64,000 nt of DNA from the NCBI GenBank assembly GCA_002839375.1, contig PGXY01000004.1, positions 115,612 through 179,611 of the forward strand. The letters are read 5' to 3'. Both the position numbers and the translations under genes were made by a program. Origin of the DNA: Spirochaetae bacterium HGW-Spirochaetae-1. GTDB lineage: Bacteria > Spirochaetota > UBA4802 > UBA5550. Below, piece after piece: positions 17,721 through 31,143 of this stretch. Numbering within the stretch: the first letter of the stretch is position 1; each line of letters begins with the position of its first letter. Under the pieces are notes generated by a model. That model saw only the letters and a list, made by a program, of their open reading frames with translations, did no database searches and was not told the origin of the DNA.

Positions 17721-18583
17721 CTTTCCCGTGTTTCATCGACAATTTTCTTCAACGCGTCGGGCCGGTTCGTGATGATCCCGTCAATGCCCCAGCCCAGGAG
17801 CCGCCGCATGTTCTCTTCCCGATCGATAGTCCAGGCGAATATGGGGATGCCCCTTCGGTGAGCGGCGCGGATAAAGGCCGGCGTGATAACACGGATTCCC
17901 TGTCGGCATCCCTTTCCTTCATACTCGGGGTACTTGCCGCTGGAAAACTCCGGGATAGAAAAGACGTCGCACCGGAGAGTACACAGCCGGGAAATCCGCA
18001 GCTTCACCGCAATGAGAAACACGACAATCTCCTTCTTCGAAGCACTGGTTGCCACCAGGGGATACATTCTTCTGATAAATCTCAGAATGCTCCCATTAAA
18101 AGAACCCATGATCACATATTCTGACTCGCCGTAATTTTTTATCGTCTCCAGCACATTCCGGGTAAAATTACGGTCATGATATTTGACATCAATGGATTTC
18201 AGCACATGGGGAAAGGCCGACAGAATCTCTTCCAGTGAAGGTATACGGTATCCCTTTCCCCTGAAAGGATGGGATATTCCCCCGTCGAAGGAAACGGCAT
18301 ATCCGGCATCAAGCCTCTGTATTTCTTCCAGTGAAAAAGACGAAACACTGCCCGTACCGTTGGTGGCCTGTTCCACGGTACCATCATGCATAACCACGGC
18401 ATGCCCGTCTGCCGTTTCCCATACGTCCATTTCAAGAAGAGCCTTTTCATCAATTTCCAGAGCTCTTCCGAAGGCCTCCATGGTATTTGCCGGATGCTCC
18501 TGTGAGGCCCCACGATGAGCCGCCAGGGTAAATGAATCCAGATTTTTAATAAATTGCTTTTTCACCCTGCTTCTATCTTTCAA
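17717..18583 (-). CDS. Glycerophosphodiester phosphodiesterase family protein
   Basis: A 288-residue TIM-barrel hydrolase that releases glycerol-3-phosphate from glycerophosphodiesters. Motifs are AAHRGASQEHPANTMEAF, the LLEMDVWETADGHAVVMHD pair of acidic and His residues, and a C-terminal WTIDREENMRRLLGWGIDGI with TNRPD. There is no signal peptide, so it is probably cytosolic. No ATG is available. I chose TTG 18583 because AAGGGGG precedes it; TTG 18604 or GTG 18565 are alternatives. It begins 24 bases after the carB stop and may be cotranscribed with it. Confidence 0.88.
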   Translation of the reverse strand: MKDRSRVKKQFIKNLDSFTLAAHRGASQEHPANTMEAFGRALEIDEKALLEMDVWETADGHAVVMHDGTVEQATNGTGSVSSFSLEEIQRLDAGYAVSFDGGISHPFRGKGYRIPSLEEILSAFPHVLKSIDVKYHDRNFTRNVLETIKNYGESEYVIMGSFNGSILRFIRRMYPLVATSASKKEIVVFLIAVKLRISRLCTLRCDVFSIPEFSSGKYPEYEGKGCRQGIRVITPAFIRAAHRRGIPIFAWTIDREENMRRLLGWGIDGIITNRPDALKKIVDETRES

Positions 18584-18607
18584 AGAGAGCCCCCTTTTCC
18601 CCAAGAC

Positions 18608-21805
<3,198 letters not shown>

Positions 21806-22118
21806 GGGATGCTCTTCTCCTTCAGTTATTCTTGTATTATGTCTCTCTTTCGGAGAGATGTTTCCCCAGGCGCCCTGGATATTCAAGAATAAAATACATT
21901 TTTGTGTCATTTATTTGCCGACAGTACGGAAATGCATATCCTGATAGAAAAATTAACCTTTGGGCGTCGGGAATGTACTCCCGGGACTCCAGTGTCCGAT
22001 ATGATCTGGAACAATCCTGATACCCTGATTGGCTTATACGGCCTGCGGGTTATTCTATTGACAGGCTTAAAGGGCCATGAAAAAGTCTGTAAAAATGTCC
22101 ATTACATGGGGGTTTGCC
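21806..22118. other. Divergent carB / acyl-CoA synthetase intergenic region
   Basis: About 310 bases with no recognised gene. A short inverted repeat, CGGGAATGTACTCCCG (about 21969-21984), is visible. A TTGACA at about 22059 lacks a matching -10 at normal spacing. The carB leader should lie here. Confidence 0.3.
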
Positions 22119-23969
22119 ATGTCATTCATCAACCAGAAAAACCTTGTACGCTATGGGGTGGGTTTTTTGAATATACGCTTTCATTTCCTGCTCATGACGG
22201 GCTTATGGTGGCGCAGGAACCGTACCTTTTTTATATTCGAAGACAAAGCATATACCTACGGGGAAACCAGGGAACAGGCGCAGCGCTTCGCCCGGCTCTT
22301 TCTTGCCGAAAGAAAAAAACGCGTGGAAGCGGGGACTCTGGGCAAAAAGGATCGCATGGCCATAGCCATCTACCAGGAAAACAACCCGGCATTCATTTTC
22401 TCCCACTTCGGTGCGGCCCTGGCAAACTGCATTGTCTTTGCCGTTAACACGGGATTCCGCGGCGAGACCCTCTCCGGTGTTATGAACCAGTCAGGCGCCG
22501 CGATCCTCATCACCGATCCGGTTCATCTGGGAGAGGTGATGAAGGCCATGCCGGCCATTACAGCCCTGGGAGCATCGGACGTGTATCTGTCGGAAAAATC
22601 ACCTGGTCCCGTGGACCCTGCCGTCCAAAACCTGGACGACGCCGTGGACAAGGCGCAGTCTGTTGATGCCGATCAGTATTTTCTGCCCATTGCGAACACG
22701 AGCCCCATGATCGTCATTTACACCTCGGGCATGACGGGCCTGCCCAAGGGAGTACCCTGCACGCACATCAAGCTCTACGGCGCCGGCCTGTGGACGCAGA
22801 TGCGGATCAGGCTTAATAAAAATGACCGCGGCTATATCTCCATGCCGCTCTTTCACTCCAATGCTCATTATGTGGGAATCATGCCCCTTTTGCTCGTGGG
22901 CGGCAGTTTTGTGCTCAAGCGGAAGTTCAGCGCCAGCGCCTTCGAGGAAGATATGCTGAAATACGGTGTAACCTATTTGAACTATGTGGGTCAGCCGCTC
23001 CATTACATTATCACAGCCCTGGAGAAAAAATACGGAAGCGGCGAGGCCGTGGGAAAGACCCTGGCTAATCATCCGCACAACAATTTTAAAAAGGCCCACG
23101 GGAACGGTGCATCCGTCGTGGACCGTAAAAAACTCAAGCGTTATCTCAACATGCACCACATTTACGAGCTGTACGGCTCCACCGAGGCTCCCATCACAAC
23201 AGCCAATAAGCCCGGCGACCCCATAGAGTCCCTGGGCAGAATACCCGGTTCGGTAGTCATCCTCGACGAACAGGGGAAGCCGTGCCCTCCGGGGATTGCA
23301 GGCCCCGATGGAAGTCTCCTCAACTACGATGATGCCGTGGGAGAGATATGCAAGAAAATGGGAAAGGACAATGTTTTCTTCGACGGCTACCACGGCAACA
23401 CAAAAGCCACGGAGCAAAAATTCCGTGAAGGATATTTCCATTCCGGCGACCTGGGGCATGTGCGCATCGTCAATGGCAGGCGCTACCTGTATTTCAATGG
23501 ACGCACCGACGACTGGATCCGGAAAGACGGGGAGAATTTCTCGGCTGAAAATGTATTACATTACGCGCAGATACTTCCCGGCGTCAGCGAGGCCATAGCC
23601 TTCGGCGCTCCCTGCGAGGTGTCCGACGAGAAGGTCATGATTGTCGTGCAGATGAAAGAGGGGAGGAACTTCGATCCCAGGGCTGCCTATGAGCATTTCA
23701 TGCACCAGCAGCAAAACGGCGGCATGGACCCCAAGTGGATGCCCGACTATATCCGTATCATCGAGGCCTTTCCTGTCACCACCACACAGAAAATAATTGT
23801 CAGGCCCTTTAAAAAGCAGAACTTCAATCTGGCGGAAAATCCCGGCATGGAAATTTATTTCCGACGGCGCGGAGACACCACCTATCACCGCATGACCCCG
23901 GAGCTTTTCCGCGCGATAGAGGATGATTTTGAAAAGACGGGCAGGCTTTCAGTGCTGAATTCGGGCTGA
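22119..23969 (+). CDS. FATP-like (very-)long-chain acyl-CoA synthetase
   Basis: A 616-residue AMP-forming ligase that activates a carboxylic acid to its CoA thioester. Core motifs are IYTSGMTGLPKGV (P-loop), YELYGSTEAP, GYFHSGDLGHV, YFNGRTDDWIRKDGENFS and a C-terminal TTTQKIIVRPFKK with the catalytic Lys region. The spacing and the YRYGVG-type N-terminal hydrophobic segment recall the FATP/SLC27 branch. ATG 22119 is preferred because GGGGG lies seven bases upstream; ATG 22077 would add 14 residues. Chain-length specificity is not known. Confidence 0.86.
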   Translation: MSFINQKNLVRYGVGFLNIRFHFLLMTGLWWRRNRTFFIFEDKAYTYGETREQAQRFARLFLAERKKRVEAGTLGKKDRMAIAIYQENNPAFIFSHFGAALANCIVFAVNTGFRGETLSGVMNQSGAAILITDPVHLGEVMKAMPAITALGASDVYLSEKSPGPVDPAVQNLDDAVDKAQSVDADQYFLPIANTSPMIVIYTSGMTGLPKGVPCTHIKLYGAGLWTQMRIRLNKNDRGYISMPLFHSNAHYVGIMPLLLVGGSFVLKRKFSASAFEEDMLKYGVTYLNYVGQPLHYIITALEKKYGSGEAVGKTLANHPHNNFKKAHGNGASVVDRKKLKRYLNMHHIYELYGSTEAPITTANKPGDPIESLGRIPGSVVILDEQGKPCPPGIAGPDGSLLNYDDAVGEICKKMGKDNVFFDGYHGNTKATEQKFREGYFHSGDLGHVRIVNGRRYLYFNGRTDDWIRKDGENFSAENVLHYAQILPGVSEAIAFGAPCEVSDEKVMIVVQMKEGRNFDPRAAYEHFMHQQQNGGMDPKWMPDYIRIIEAFPVTTTQKIIVRPFKKQNFNLAENPGMEIYFRRRGDTTYHRMTPELFRAIEDDFEKTGRLSVLNSG

Positions 23970-24155
23970 TACATTGAAAACAGTGCACGGAAAGTCCAAC
24001 TCATTCTGAACTGCAATGCAGAGAGAAAGGTTTTCCCCTGTTCCCTGCGAAAGAAGGGAGCCAGTCGTGCATCATGAAAAATCCCTTAAAAGTGTTTTTT
24101 CGATTGCCCTCTCATATACTTAGCGGCATACTTGCCGGATCAAGGAAAGCCCGAT

Positions 24156-25442
24156 ATGGAACTGTTTGGAATCATTATTATATTTCTCATCATTTTTATC
24201 GCCCTCGCTATTCGTGAGAATTCCAAAAGTAAAAATAATCATTTTCCCGGAATAAATTATGCGGGACCGCAATACCTGATCGAGGCCGGAAAATCCCTGG
24301 GATGCAGAATGAACGCAACAGGGACCTACGGCACCGGGACCCTGGACGGTGTCACCTTTTCCCTGAAGACTTTTGTGGGACAGAACGAGCAATTAGGGAC
24401 CGAGGTTTTCATCAATCATACCCTTCCGGTCAGGGGCCTCTCCAATATAACTAAGGAAAACATGCTGAGCAGAATTAAAAAAGATTTCGGCAAAGATGAT
24501 GTCGTCATCGGCGACGGGTTCTTCGATGATAAAATGCTCATCAAGACCCAGAACTCCTGCGGCCTGGCGGCCCTGCTGAACCATAATACCAGAAAACGTA
24601 TCCAGAGGCTTTATGAAATATCGGCCTCCTTCGAGATATCCAATTCCTGGATCAGGACCAATCTCCGCTTCAACGATAACAGCAAACAGGCCATTATCGA
24701 TCTCGTCAAGGCCGCCGTGGCGGTCAGCGCTTCCCTGGTCCGGGAAAGTGATACCCGGCAAATGCTCATGGACAACATCTTTTCCGATCCCGAACCGGGG
24801 GTCCGCCTGAACAACCTGGAACTCCTGGCATCTAATTTTCCTTCATCCCCTGAATTGATGCAGGTCTATGAAGACGCCCTGGCCGACCCCTCCCTTAATG
24901 TGCAGGTAGCCGCGGCCTCACTCCTGGGTGAAAAGGGAATGAGCCATCTCCTGGAGCTGGCAAAAAACGGGAATCCCGAAAAGCTCCTGTTGCTGAAAAT
25001 AATCCGTCTTCTCGGTGAACACCGCCACCTCGCCGGCAAAAACTTTCTCCTGGACCTCTTTACCCGCACCGGGAACAGGGAAATTAAAATTGCAATCCTC
25101 CATGCCTGTGAAGGGATGGCCAGCGAAGAACTCATTCCCTTCCTCGCGGGAATGCTGGAGGAAAAGGACCATACTATCCTTGCTCCTGTCATTGGCGCCC
25201 TGGGGACCTGCGGGAACCTCGATATAATGGAGCGGCTTTATACCTTATACAAAAACAGCCTTCACCCCGGTATTCGCGAAGAGGCCTCGCGGGCCATGAG
25301 CAAAATACAGGGCCGCTTCGGCGTTGAACGAGGCTGGCTCTCCGTAGCGGAGCTGGCCGGAACCGAAGGGGGGCTCAGCCTGGCCGATGAGGCCGGCGAA
25401 GGATCTCTGAGCCTGACGGAAGAAAAGGAATCAGAAGAATGA
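24156..25442 (+). CDS. Membrane-anchored HEAT-repeat protein
   Basis: A 428-residue protein with one N-terminal membrane helix (MELFGIIIIFLIIFIALAI). A middle domain (about residues 35-200) recalls an unassigned alpha/beta fold. HEAT/Armadillo-like repeats fill residues 205-400 (for example DPSLNVQVAAASLLGEKGMS and NREIKIAILHACEGMASEEL). The tail is acidic. Its stop overlaps the following Hsp70-like start (ATGA), implying coupled translation and a shared function. HEAT repeats usually bind proteins; use as an adaptor or co-chaperone for the Hsp70 is inference. Confidence 0.75.
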   Translation: MELFGIIIIFLIIFIALAIRENSKSKNNHFPGINYAGPQYLIEAGKSLGCRMNATGTYGTGTLDGVTFSLKTFVGQNEQLGTEVFINHTLPVRGLSNITKENMLSRIKKDFGKDDVVIGDGFFDDKMLIKTQNSCGLAALLNHNTRKRIQRLYEISASFEISNSWIRTNLRFNDNSKQAIIDLVKAAVAVSASLVRESDTRQMLMDNIFSDPEPGVRLNNLELLASNFPSSPELMQVYEDALADPSLNVQVAAASLLGEKGMSHLLELAKNGNPEKLLLLKIIRLLGEHRHLAGKNFLLDLFTRTGNREIKIAILHACEGMASEELIPFLAGMLEEKDHTILAPVIGALGTCGNLDIMERLYTLYKNSLHPGIREEASRAMSKIQGRFGVERGWLSVAELAGTEGGLSLADEAGEGSLSLTEEKESEE

Positions 25443-27142
25443 AGGATTCGCGATTTGCCATTGATCTGGGAACAACCAATACAGTTGTGGCCCGCTGGAA
25501 TGATGACCTGGGCAGGCCCGAGATCATCCGCCTGGAAGACATCTGCCGGAACCGGGGAATAAATACAGCCATCGACGATTCCTCCACGATCCCATCCTCA
25601 GTTTACCTCCTCCCCCCGGAGGAGTGTTATGGCTTTCCTCTGAAATACCTCTATCGGAACAGGCAGAAATATACGGGCGGGCTCATCGGCCGCCGTGCCG
25701 ATGAACAGGACGGCGGGCTTTGCAGCGACCGGTACATTACCGGGTTCAAACCCGCCCTGGCGGTTAGCGGGTACCGCTTTATCGGCAAACTTGGAAAATG
25801 GAACTTCACTGCCGATGACGCGACGCGCATTTTTTTCAGGTCCCTTTTCAATTCCATAGAAAAATCCAGAAAAATATCCGTTTCCGGTCTCACCTGCTCC
25901 ATCCCCGTGGACTTCTATGAATTTTACCGGGCCCGGCTTCAGAAAATCACCCGCGAAGCGGGCATAAAATATTTCAGGACCATTGACGAACCCGTAGCCG
26001 CCGCCCTGGGCTATGGTCTCAGCATGAGTGAAGGAAAGAATATCCTGGTCATTGACTTCGGCGGCGGGACCCTGGACCTGGCGCTGATACGGATGAAAGA
26101 GGGGAGCGGAAACGCGGGGCACTGCACGGTCATTGCCAAGACCGGCGTCCCCCTGGGTGGAAACACCGTTGATGAATGGATTCTTCAAAAAGTCTGCTCC
26201 CATTACGGGTATGACGCGGCTGCCATTGCGGCAGATCCGTCGTCGCACTGGTGGTACCGCATGCTCCTGGCCGAGTCATGCCGCATCAAGGAATCCCTTT
26301 TCCTGAACGAGAGGGAAACCTTTTATCTTCTGCCTTCCGCCATAGTAGAAGGAAAGAACGTACCATTCCCGGGCAGGCGGGAACATTCCAGAAAGCCCAT
26401 TGATATCACCGGAGAAGAATTTCATGACCTTCTCAGGGAAAAGGGACTTTACGATATTATTGACCGGGCCGTAATCGCGGTACTGGAACGGGCCGGAAGC
26501 ATGGGCGTAAACGAAAAGGATATCAGCGATGTTCTGCTCGTGGGAGGATCAACCCTTCTGCCCGGCGTGTATAAAATGATCGAGGACCGTTTCGGCCGGG
26601 ACCGTGTCCGCGCCTGGCAGCCCTTCAATGCCGTGGCCTTCGGCGCCGCGGCTTTTGCGGCAGAAAAGGTCTACAAGGACGATCACATAACCCATGACTA
26701 TGCCTTTATCACCTATGACCGGAAGAGCCATGACAAGCAGTACAATATAATTATTCCCGCAGGCACGGGGTTCCCCACGCCGCCAGATCTGTGGAAGCGG
26801 CAGCTGACGCCGACCTGCGCCCTGGGAGTACCAGAGCGTCTATTCAAACTGGTCATCTGCGAAATCGGGAAAAAACACGTCGTGGGCCAGGAATTCATGT
26901 GGGATGAAAAAGGTTCCCTTCATTCACTCGATCAAGAAACGGAATCATCACTGATTGTTCCCCTCAATGAATCGGACCCGACCCTGGGAGTCCTTGACCC
27001 TCCCCACCAGCCCGGCGACGTCCATGCCCGGGTTGACCTCTCCTTCATGATTAACGAGGATAAATGGCTCTGCGCCACGGTCTTTGATCTTTTAACAGGG
27101 AAATACCTCTTCAGGGAGAGGCCGGTGATACGGCTCAAGTGA
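25439..27142 (+). CDS. Hsp70/DnaK-like ATPase with atypical C-terminal domain
   Basis: A 567-residue protein. Actin-like ATPase motifs are intact: FAIDLGTTNTVVARW (phosphate 1), VIDFGGGTLDLALI (phosphate 2) and DVLLVGGSTLLPGVYKMI (adenosine). EPVAAALGYG connects the lobes. The nucleotide-binding domain ends near residue 415. The remaining 150 residues do not look like a full DnaK substrate-binding domain and lack an EEVD-like tail. It is shorter than DnaK and overlaps the HEAT-repeat gene by four bases. It is probably a specialised chaperone. Confidence 0.85.
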   Translation: MKDSRFAIDLGTTNTVVARWNDDLGRPEIIRLEDICRNRGINTAIDDSSTIPSSVYLLPPEECYGFPLKYLYRNRQKYTGGLIGRRADEQDGGLCSDRYITGFKPALAVSGYRFIGKLGKWNFTADDATRIFFRSLFNSIEKSRKISVSGLTCSIPVDFYEFYRARLQKITREAGIKYFRTIDEPVAAALGYGLSMSEGKNILVIDFGGGTLDLALIRMKEGSGNAGHCTVIAKTGVPLGGNTVDEWILQKVCSHYGYDAAAIAADPSSHWWYRMLLAESCRIKESLFLNERETFYLLPSAIVEGKNVPFPGRREHSRKPIDITGEEFHDLLREKGLYDIIDRAVIAVLERAGSMGVNEKDISDVLLVGGSTLLPGVYKMIEDRFGRDRVRAWQPFNAVAFGAAAFAAEKVYKDDHITHDYAFITYDRKSHDKQYNIIIPAGTGFPTPPDLWKRQLTPTCALGVPERLFKLVICEIGKKHVVGQEFMWDEKGSLHSLDQETESSLIVPLNESDPTLGVLDPPHQPGDVHARVDLSFMINEDKWLCATVFDLLTGKYLFRERPVIRLK

Positions 27143-27269
27143 GCTCTCCAGCGGCATGAAATGGCAATAATCCATATTGCTAATGATAATATGATTCTGA
27201 TTTATTATTAAAATATATATCAGGACGCATAAGAAGTCATAATATAACTTACTATTTTTCCTGAATAAA

Positions 27270-28316
27270 TTATTCAACAAATTCCAGGATAATAATTTTC
27301 CGCGTTGAGGCTATGTACGCACGATTATTCTCGCATTCAACATCAACCGGTTCACCGATATCGACATTTTCTATGCTGTTTGCAAATTGGTTAACACTGC
27401 TGGAAATCCTTCCCACCTCATTCACAGCTCCGTTAGGACCGAATGTTCCAATACGAATCCCGTTATACGATTGTGCAAATATTATATATTCATCATTGCA
27501 CACATGTGCATCACTACCCCCCGTACCATTCGGTTCCCAGTAATCAAGAAGCATGGGAAAAGCCGGTTCCTGACCATTGATGATCTGTATCGAGCTATTC
27601 TCCGATACTATTGCCAGGCTGTTTTCTGCGTCATAAAATTCAATATCATCCGCCAAGGTATACTCGCCCAGGTTAATATGTGATATGATTGAAATATCAT
27701 CAGTATCAGAATAATCAATACAATCGATATCGATACCGGTCAGGGTTCCCTTGAATTTACAAACATATGCCATCTTGTTTTTAATATCAAGACCGAGACC
27801 ACGCGTTGTATGGTCTATGCTAATAGTATCAACTGGACTTGGATTGAGAGGGCTGGATATATCGTAAATTTCGAGATATCCTCCAGTCACTACAAGAAGC
27901 AGATTGCCGTCGATTTCAACATCCTGAGAGTTTGTACCTGTAAGGTTGACTGTTGTTTCTATTTCAGGATTGCTTTTATTAGAGATATCAACAACGACGA
28001 GTTGATTATTGCCGGTGCACACATATGCTGCCGTATCATTGACTTCGACATCAACGGGGATACCGCTTGAAATTGGTACAGAACCGATAACTCCAGTATT
28101 TGACAAGTCAGTGGCATCGATTATTTGCAGGCCGTTGAGGCTGGCCACATACATGATGCTGTCTTTGACACATATATCTACGGTATCTGTGGCGGCACTG
28201 TAGATATATGCCAAACCAAGGATATCTTCTCCGGAATCCGATTTGCTAGAATCATCACAAAAACTTACCGATAAGACAACGGACAGGATAGCAATGTACT
28301 TCATAGCCTTTTCCAT
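27270..28316 (-). CDS. LVIVD-type beta-propeller lipoprotein
   Basis: A 348-residue putative lipoprotein. The signal peptide ends in the loose lipobox LSVSFC. It is followed by about six repeats of the kind VxGxxAYVxxxxxLxVVDIS, such as DSIMYVASLNGLQIIDATDL and DTAAYVCTGNNQLVVVDISN. These form an LVIVD/YVTN-like propeller. Surface or periplasmic location is expected. Two in-frame ATGs four codons apart (28316 and 28304) are possible. Function unknown. Confidence 0.75.
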   Translation of the reverse strand: MEKAMKYIAILSVVLSVSFCDDSSKSDSGEDILGLAYIYSAATDTVDICVKDSIMYVASLNGLQIIDATDLSNTGVIGSVPISSGIPVDVEVNDTAAYVCTGNNQLVVVDISNKSNPEIETTVNLTGTNSQDVEIDGNLLLVVTGGYLEIYDISSPLNPSPVDTISIDHTTRGLGLDIKNKMAYVCKFKGTLTGIDIDCIDYSDTDDISIISHINLGEYTLADDIEFYDAENSLAIVSENSSIQIINGQEPAFPMLLDYWEPNGTGGSDAHVCNDEYIIFAQSYNGIRIGTFGPNGAVNEVGRISSSVNQFANSIENVDIGEPVDVECENNRAYIASTRKIIILEFVE

Positions 28317-28446
28317 GGAATTTCATCTCTCTCGAATATATAATTAAACTAACTGCACCACTATACAGTTTTCATTATGCTGAGTCAAATAATTTTTATT
28401 AAGCAGGTATCCTTTGATAATATTGAGGAAAATTCCGGTCTCGACT

Positions 28447-29115
28447 TCAGCGAAGGCCCTTCTCAAGACGCCAGGCGATACCAATTACCAGCAGTGAAAC
28501 GGCCATCATTAATGAATACACAACGACAATATTGTCCGGTGACGACGCCAGGCCCAGACTCAGGTGGAAGGCCGTCAGGCACAGGGCGAATACCAGCATA
28601 GTGCGCCTGAAACGGGCAGACGTTACTGTGACTGACCTGAAATAGATCAGAAGGCCCACGACGAACATGCCGATCTCCAGGGAGTTTGAAACAACCGGGT
28701 AATTCCATAGTCCAAAACCCATTTTGGTGCTGTTAAGACCTGAGACATAAATATCGGGAGCATGAACAATAACATCACACAGAAAGTGCGAGAACACACC
28801 CAGGGAGAGCACCAGGGACGCCCTGAGACAGGCGTCCTTTTCCTGTCCTCTCATCCGTCCCAGAAACATCACCGCTGCAAAGACCATCAGGGATATAAAG
28901 GCCATGCCCGCCAGGCTGTGCGTATAGGGCGATTCGCCTTTAATAGGGACCCACCTGGTGAAGCCGGGCACAATTTCCACTTTCTCAACACCGGTTATGC
29001 CCAGAGCATAATGAATAATATCGATCAGGGTCACTGAGAGGAACAACAATCCCAGCGAAAGTTTATTATCCGCCTTTTTCAGGGCCAGGCCCACGCCATA
29101 ATGACCAATAAACAT
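28447..29115 (-). CDS. Membrane-bound metal-dependent hydrolase-like protein (YdjM/DUF457-like)
   Basis: A 222-residue inner-membrane protein with about six hydrophobic helices. Conserved polar positions match the DUF457/YdjM family: GHYGVGLAL at the start, DIIHYALG, SPYTHSLAG, and SHFLCDVIVHAPD, a metal-ligand-like set of His and Asp. Family members are putative hydrolases of unknown substrate. The C-terminal half (helices after residue 130) is less conserved. Confidence 0.68.
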   Translation of the reverse strand: MFIGHYGVGLALKKADNKLSLGLLFLSVTLIDIIHYALGITGVEKVEIVPGFTRWVPIKGESPYTHSLAGMAFISLMVFAAVMFLGRMRGQEKDACLRASLVLSLGVFSHFLCDVIVHAPDIYVSGLNSTKMGFGLWNYPVVSNSLEIGMFVVGLLIYFRSVTVTSARFRRTMLVFALCLTAFHLSLGLASSPDNIVVVYSLMMAVSLLVIGIAWRLEKGLR

Positions 29116-29142
29116 ATCATACTCACTTTTTAATGATTTTTA

Positions 29143-29360
29143 GATTCATAGGAATTTCCTGTGTCAGAAACCGGTCCATAGGACACACGATGTAAGTCTT
29201 GTGCTGTGGTTCGACCGGTCACTGAGCTTTGCCGAAGTGCACCGACCGATATCGAAGCACTTGTGCTGAGCCTGTCGAAGCATCTGAACCTGTTTTTGAT
29301 CACCGCCAGGTTGATGTATTGAAAAAATATACCGGGAAGGCAAGGCTTTTTAGAATTTTT
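29143..29360 (+). repeat. Dispersed repeat, copy 1 (long form)
   Basis: 218 bases. The head is GATTCATAGGAATTTCC and then CAGAAACCGGTCCATAGG. A nested REP-like section carries GTGCTGAGCCTGTCGAAGCA and its partly inverted partner. The tail is TTGAAAAAATATACCGGGA and GGCAAGGCTTTTTAGAATTT. To its right, up to the start at 29556, no intact gene is seen. On the minus strand a short open stretch (about 29361-29470) runs into the repeat tail and may be the end of a lost gene. Confidence 0.75.
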
Positions 29361-29555
29361 CGCACACCAAAATCACCAAAATTAAGAAAATTTGCGTTGT
29401 AGTTCACCGTGAGGCCTTTCATTACCCGCTGAAGGTCCTCCGTACCCAGCTTTGATGCTCAGCCCAAGCCGGTCTCCGATTCTGTGAGGCGCAGCCCTTT
29501 TTGTCGCTTGCATTTGCCTCTGAATCATGGTATCATGGTGCTCCACGGAGGACTC

Positions 29556-31034
29556 ATGGTTGGACGTTTTTTTAACATGATGCTTTCCAGATATGACGAA
29601 AACGACTATGTGCTGCGGCAGAAGGCCAGGGTGCTTCTGGTTATGTACATTGTCGTGTTTCTCGCGGTAGTTTTAGTCGTATCGCAAAATCTTCAGAACA
29701 TGATTTTTGATGTGTGGGTCACTATTCCGTTGATCGGCGGGTTATTTCTGATTTTAGTCATGATATGGCTTCTTTCGCTCGGCTATTATACGTTTGCTGC
29801 ACATTCGCTTATTGTATTTACCATCATTGATATCTGGGTCACGATGTATTTTGAAAAAGGGGAGCTCGTTGCCCGGCTTGACACGATAGCCATACTTATC
29901 GGTATTCTCTCGGTTACCGCTCTGGTGGCGTCGAAACATAAACAGGTGATTATTTTTTATTACGTGTTCAACATAATCTTGCTTCTTGCTTTCATTCCCT
30001 TTATGCGAACCAGACTTGGCATGACTTCTGATCAAATCGCTGAATATATGGGTGATTCGATCGGCGGGATAATCATTGCATGTATGCTCTCGTATCAGTT
30101 TTTTTCAATCTATACGAGCGCCCTTGCCCGGGCTAATGATGAAATTGAAAAAAACTCCGAACTAAATCGTACTCTCGAACAGAAAGTGGAAGTCCGCACA
30201 TCCGAGCTGCAGACGGCTATGGAAGAGATCGAGGCGATGAACGATTATCTCAACGAAACAAACCGAAGTCTTCTTGACGCGCAGCATATTATGCATCGAG
30301 ACATGGACATGGCGGTGAACGTGCAGCGCAAGTTTCTTCCCGGTGGGCCGCCGCAGGTCGACGGATGGGAGATTGCCTATCACTTCAGACCCATGTCCGG
30401 GGTGTCCGGTGATTTTTATGATTTTTATGTGAACGATCGCCGGCTTGACGGTCTCGCCATGTTCGACGTATCGGGGCATGGTATCGCCTCGGGACTCATC
30501 ACCATGATCACGAAATCTATCCTGTATCGCAATTTCTCCCGATATCCCGAAAAACATATCAACGAGGTGCTTTCCATCGCCAACCAGGAAATCATCGAAG
30601 AGATCGGCCAGGTGGACAATTATATCAGCGGTATTTTTTTGCGTTTTGACGGCGGCCAGGTTGAATACGCAAACGCGGGACATATCGACATGCTCAAATA
30701 TTCTGTCGGAAATTGCGTGACTCCTGTGCTGCCGCCGGATGTGGAAAGCAAGGGGCTTTATCTCGGGGTTGACATGATGAACTTTCCCTATCCGCAATTC
30801 CGGTTCAGCATAACGCCCGGTGACGAACTGCTTCTCTTCACCGACGGTCTCGTCGAGGGAAGAAATACCGATCAGGAACAGTACGGAATGCAACGCGTTA
30901 TGGACGTCTTTACAGGTCTTGACCCGAAAGAATCGTGCGAAAACCGCCTGTATTTCCTGGTCAGGAATTTTCTTGAATTCACCGGAAACAATGTAGGAGA
31001 TGATTTGACAGTGATATTGCTGAGAAAGAAATGA
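29556..31034 (+). CDS. Membrane-bound SpoIIE/RsbU-type PP2C phosphatase
   Basis: A 492-residue protein. Residues of about 20-190 hold six or seven membrane helices. A coiled-coil signalling helix follows (NDEIEKNSELNRTLEQKVEV), then a C-terminal SpoIIE phosphatase domain (residues 265-490). Its motifs are HFRPMSGVSGDFYDFY, DVSGHGIASGLITM, YANAGHIDML, LLLFTDGLVEGRN and NVGDDLTVILL. The Mn-binding Asp residues are present. ATG 29556 follows GGAGG. Such enzymes dephosphorylate RsbV-type STAS proteins; the STAS protein at 10.4 kb is a candidate target. Confidence 0.9.
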   Translation: MVGRFFNMMLSRYDENDYVLRQKARVLLVMYIVVFLAVVLVVSQNLQNMIFDVWVTIPLIGGLFLILVMIWLLSLGYYTFAAHSLIVFTIIDIWVTMYFEKGELVARLDTIAILIGILSVTALVASKHKQVIIFYYVFNIILLLAFIPFMRTRLGMTSDQIAEYMGDSIGGIIIACMLSYQFFSIYTSALARANDEIEKNSELNRTLEQKVEVRTSELQTAMEEIEAMNDYLNETNRSLLDAQHIMHRDMDMAVNVQRKFLPGGPPQVDGWEIAYHFRPMSGVSGDFYDFYVNDRRLDGLAMFDVSGHGIASGLITMITKSILYRNFSRYPEKHINEVLSIANQEIIEEIGQVDNYISGIFLRFDGGQVEYANAGHIDMLKYSVGNCVTPVLPPDVESKGLYLGVDMMNFPYPQFRFSITPGDELLLFTDGLVEGRNTDQEQYGMQRVMDVFTGLDPKESCENRLYFLVRNFLEFTGNNVGDDLTVILLRKK

Positions 31035-31143
31035 TGATTTCTCCATTATCTGTTTCCATCCGGCATTGGTGATTGTTTTTTCTGTAATGATTTTTATGGA
31101 TACACAGAAATTTCCTATCTATCAAAAAGGAGAGCTTTCCAAT

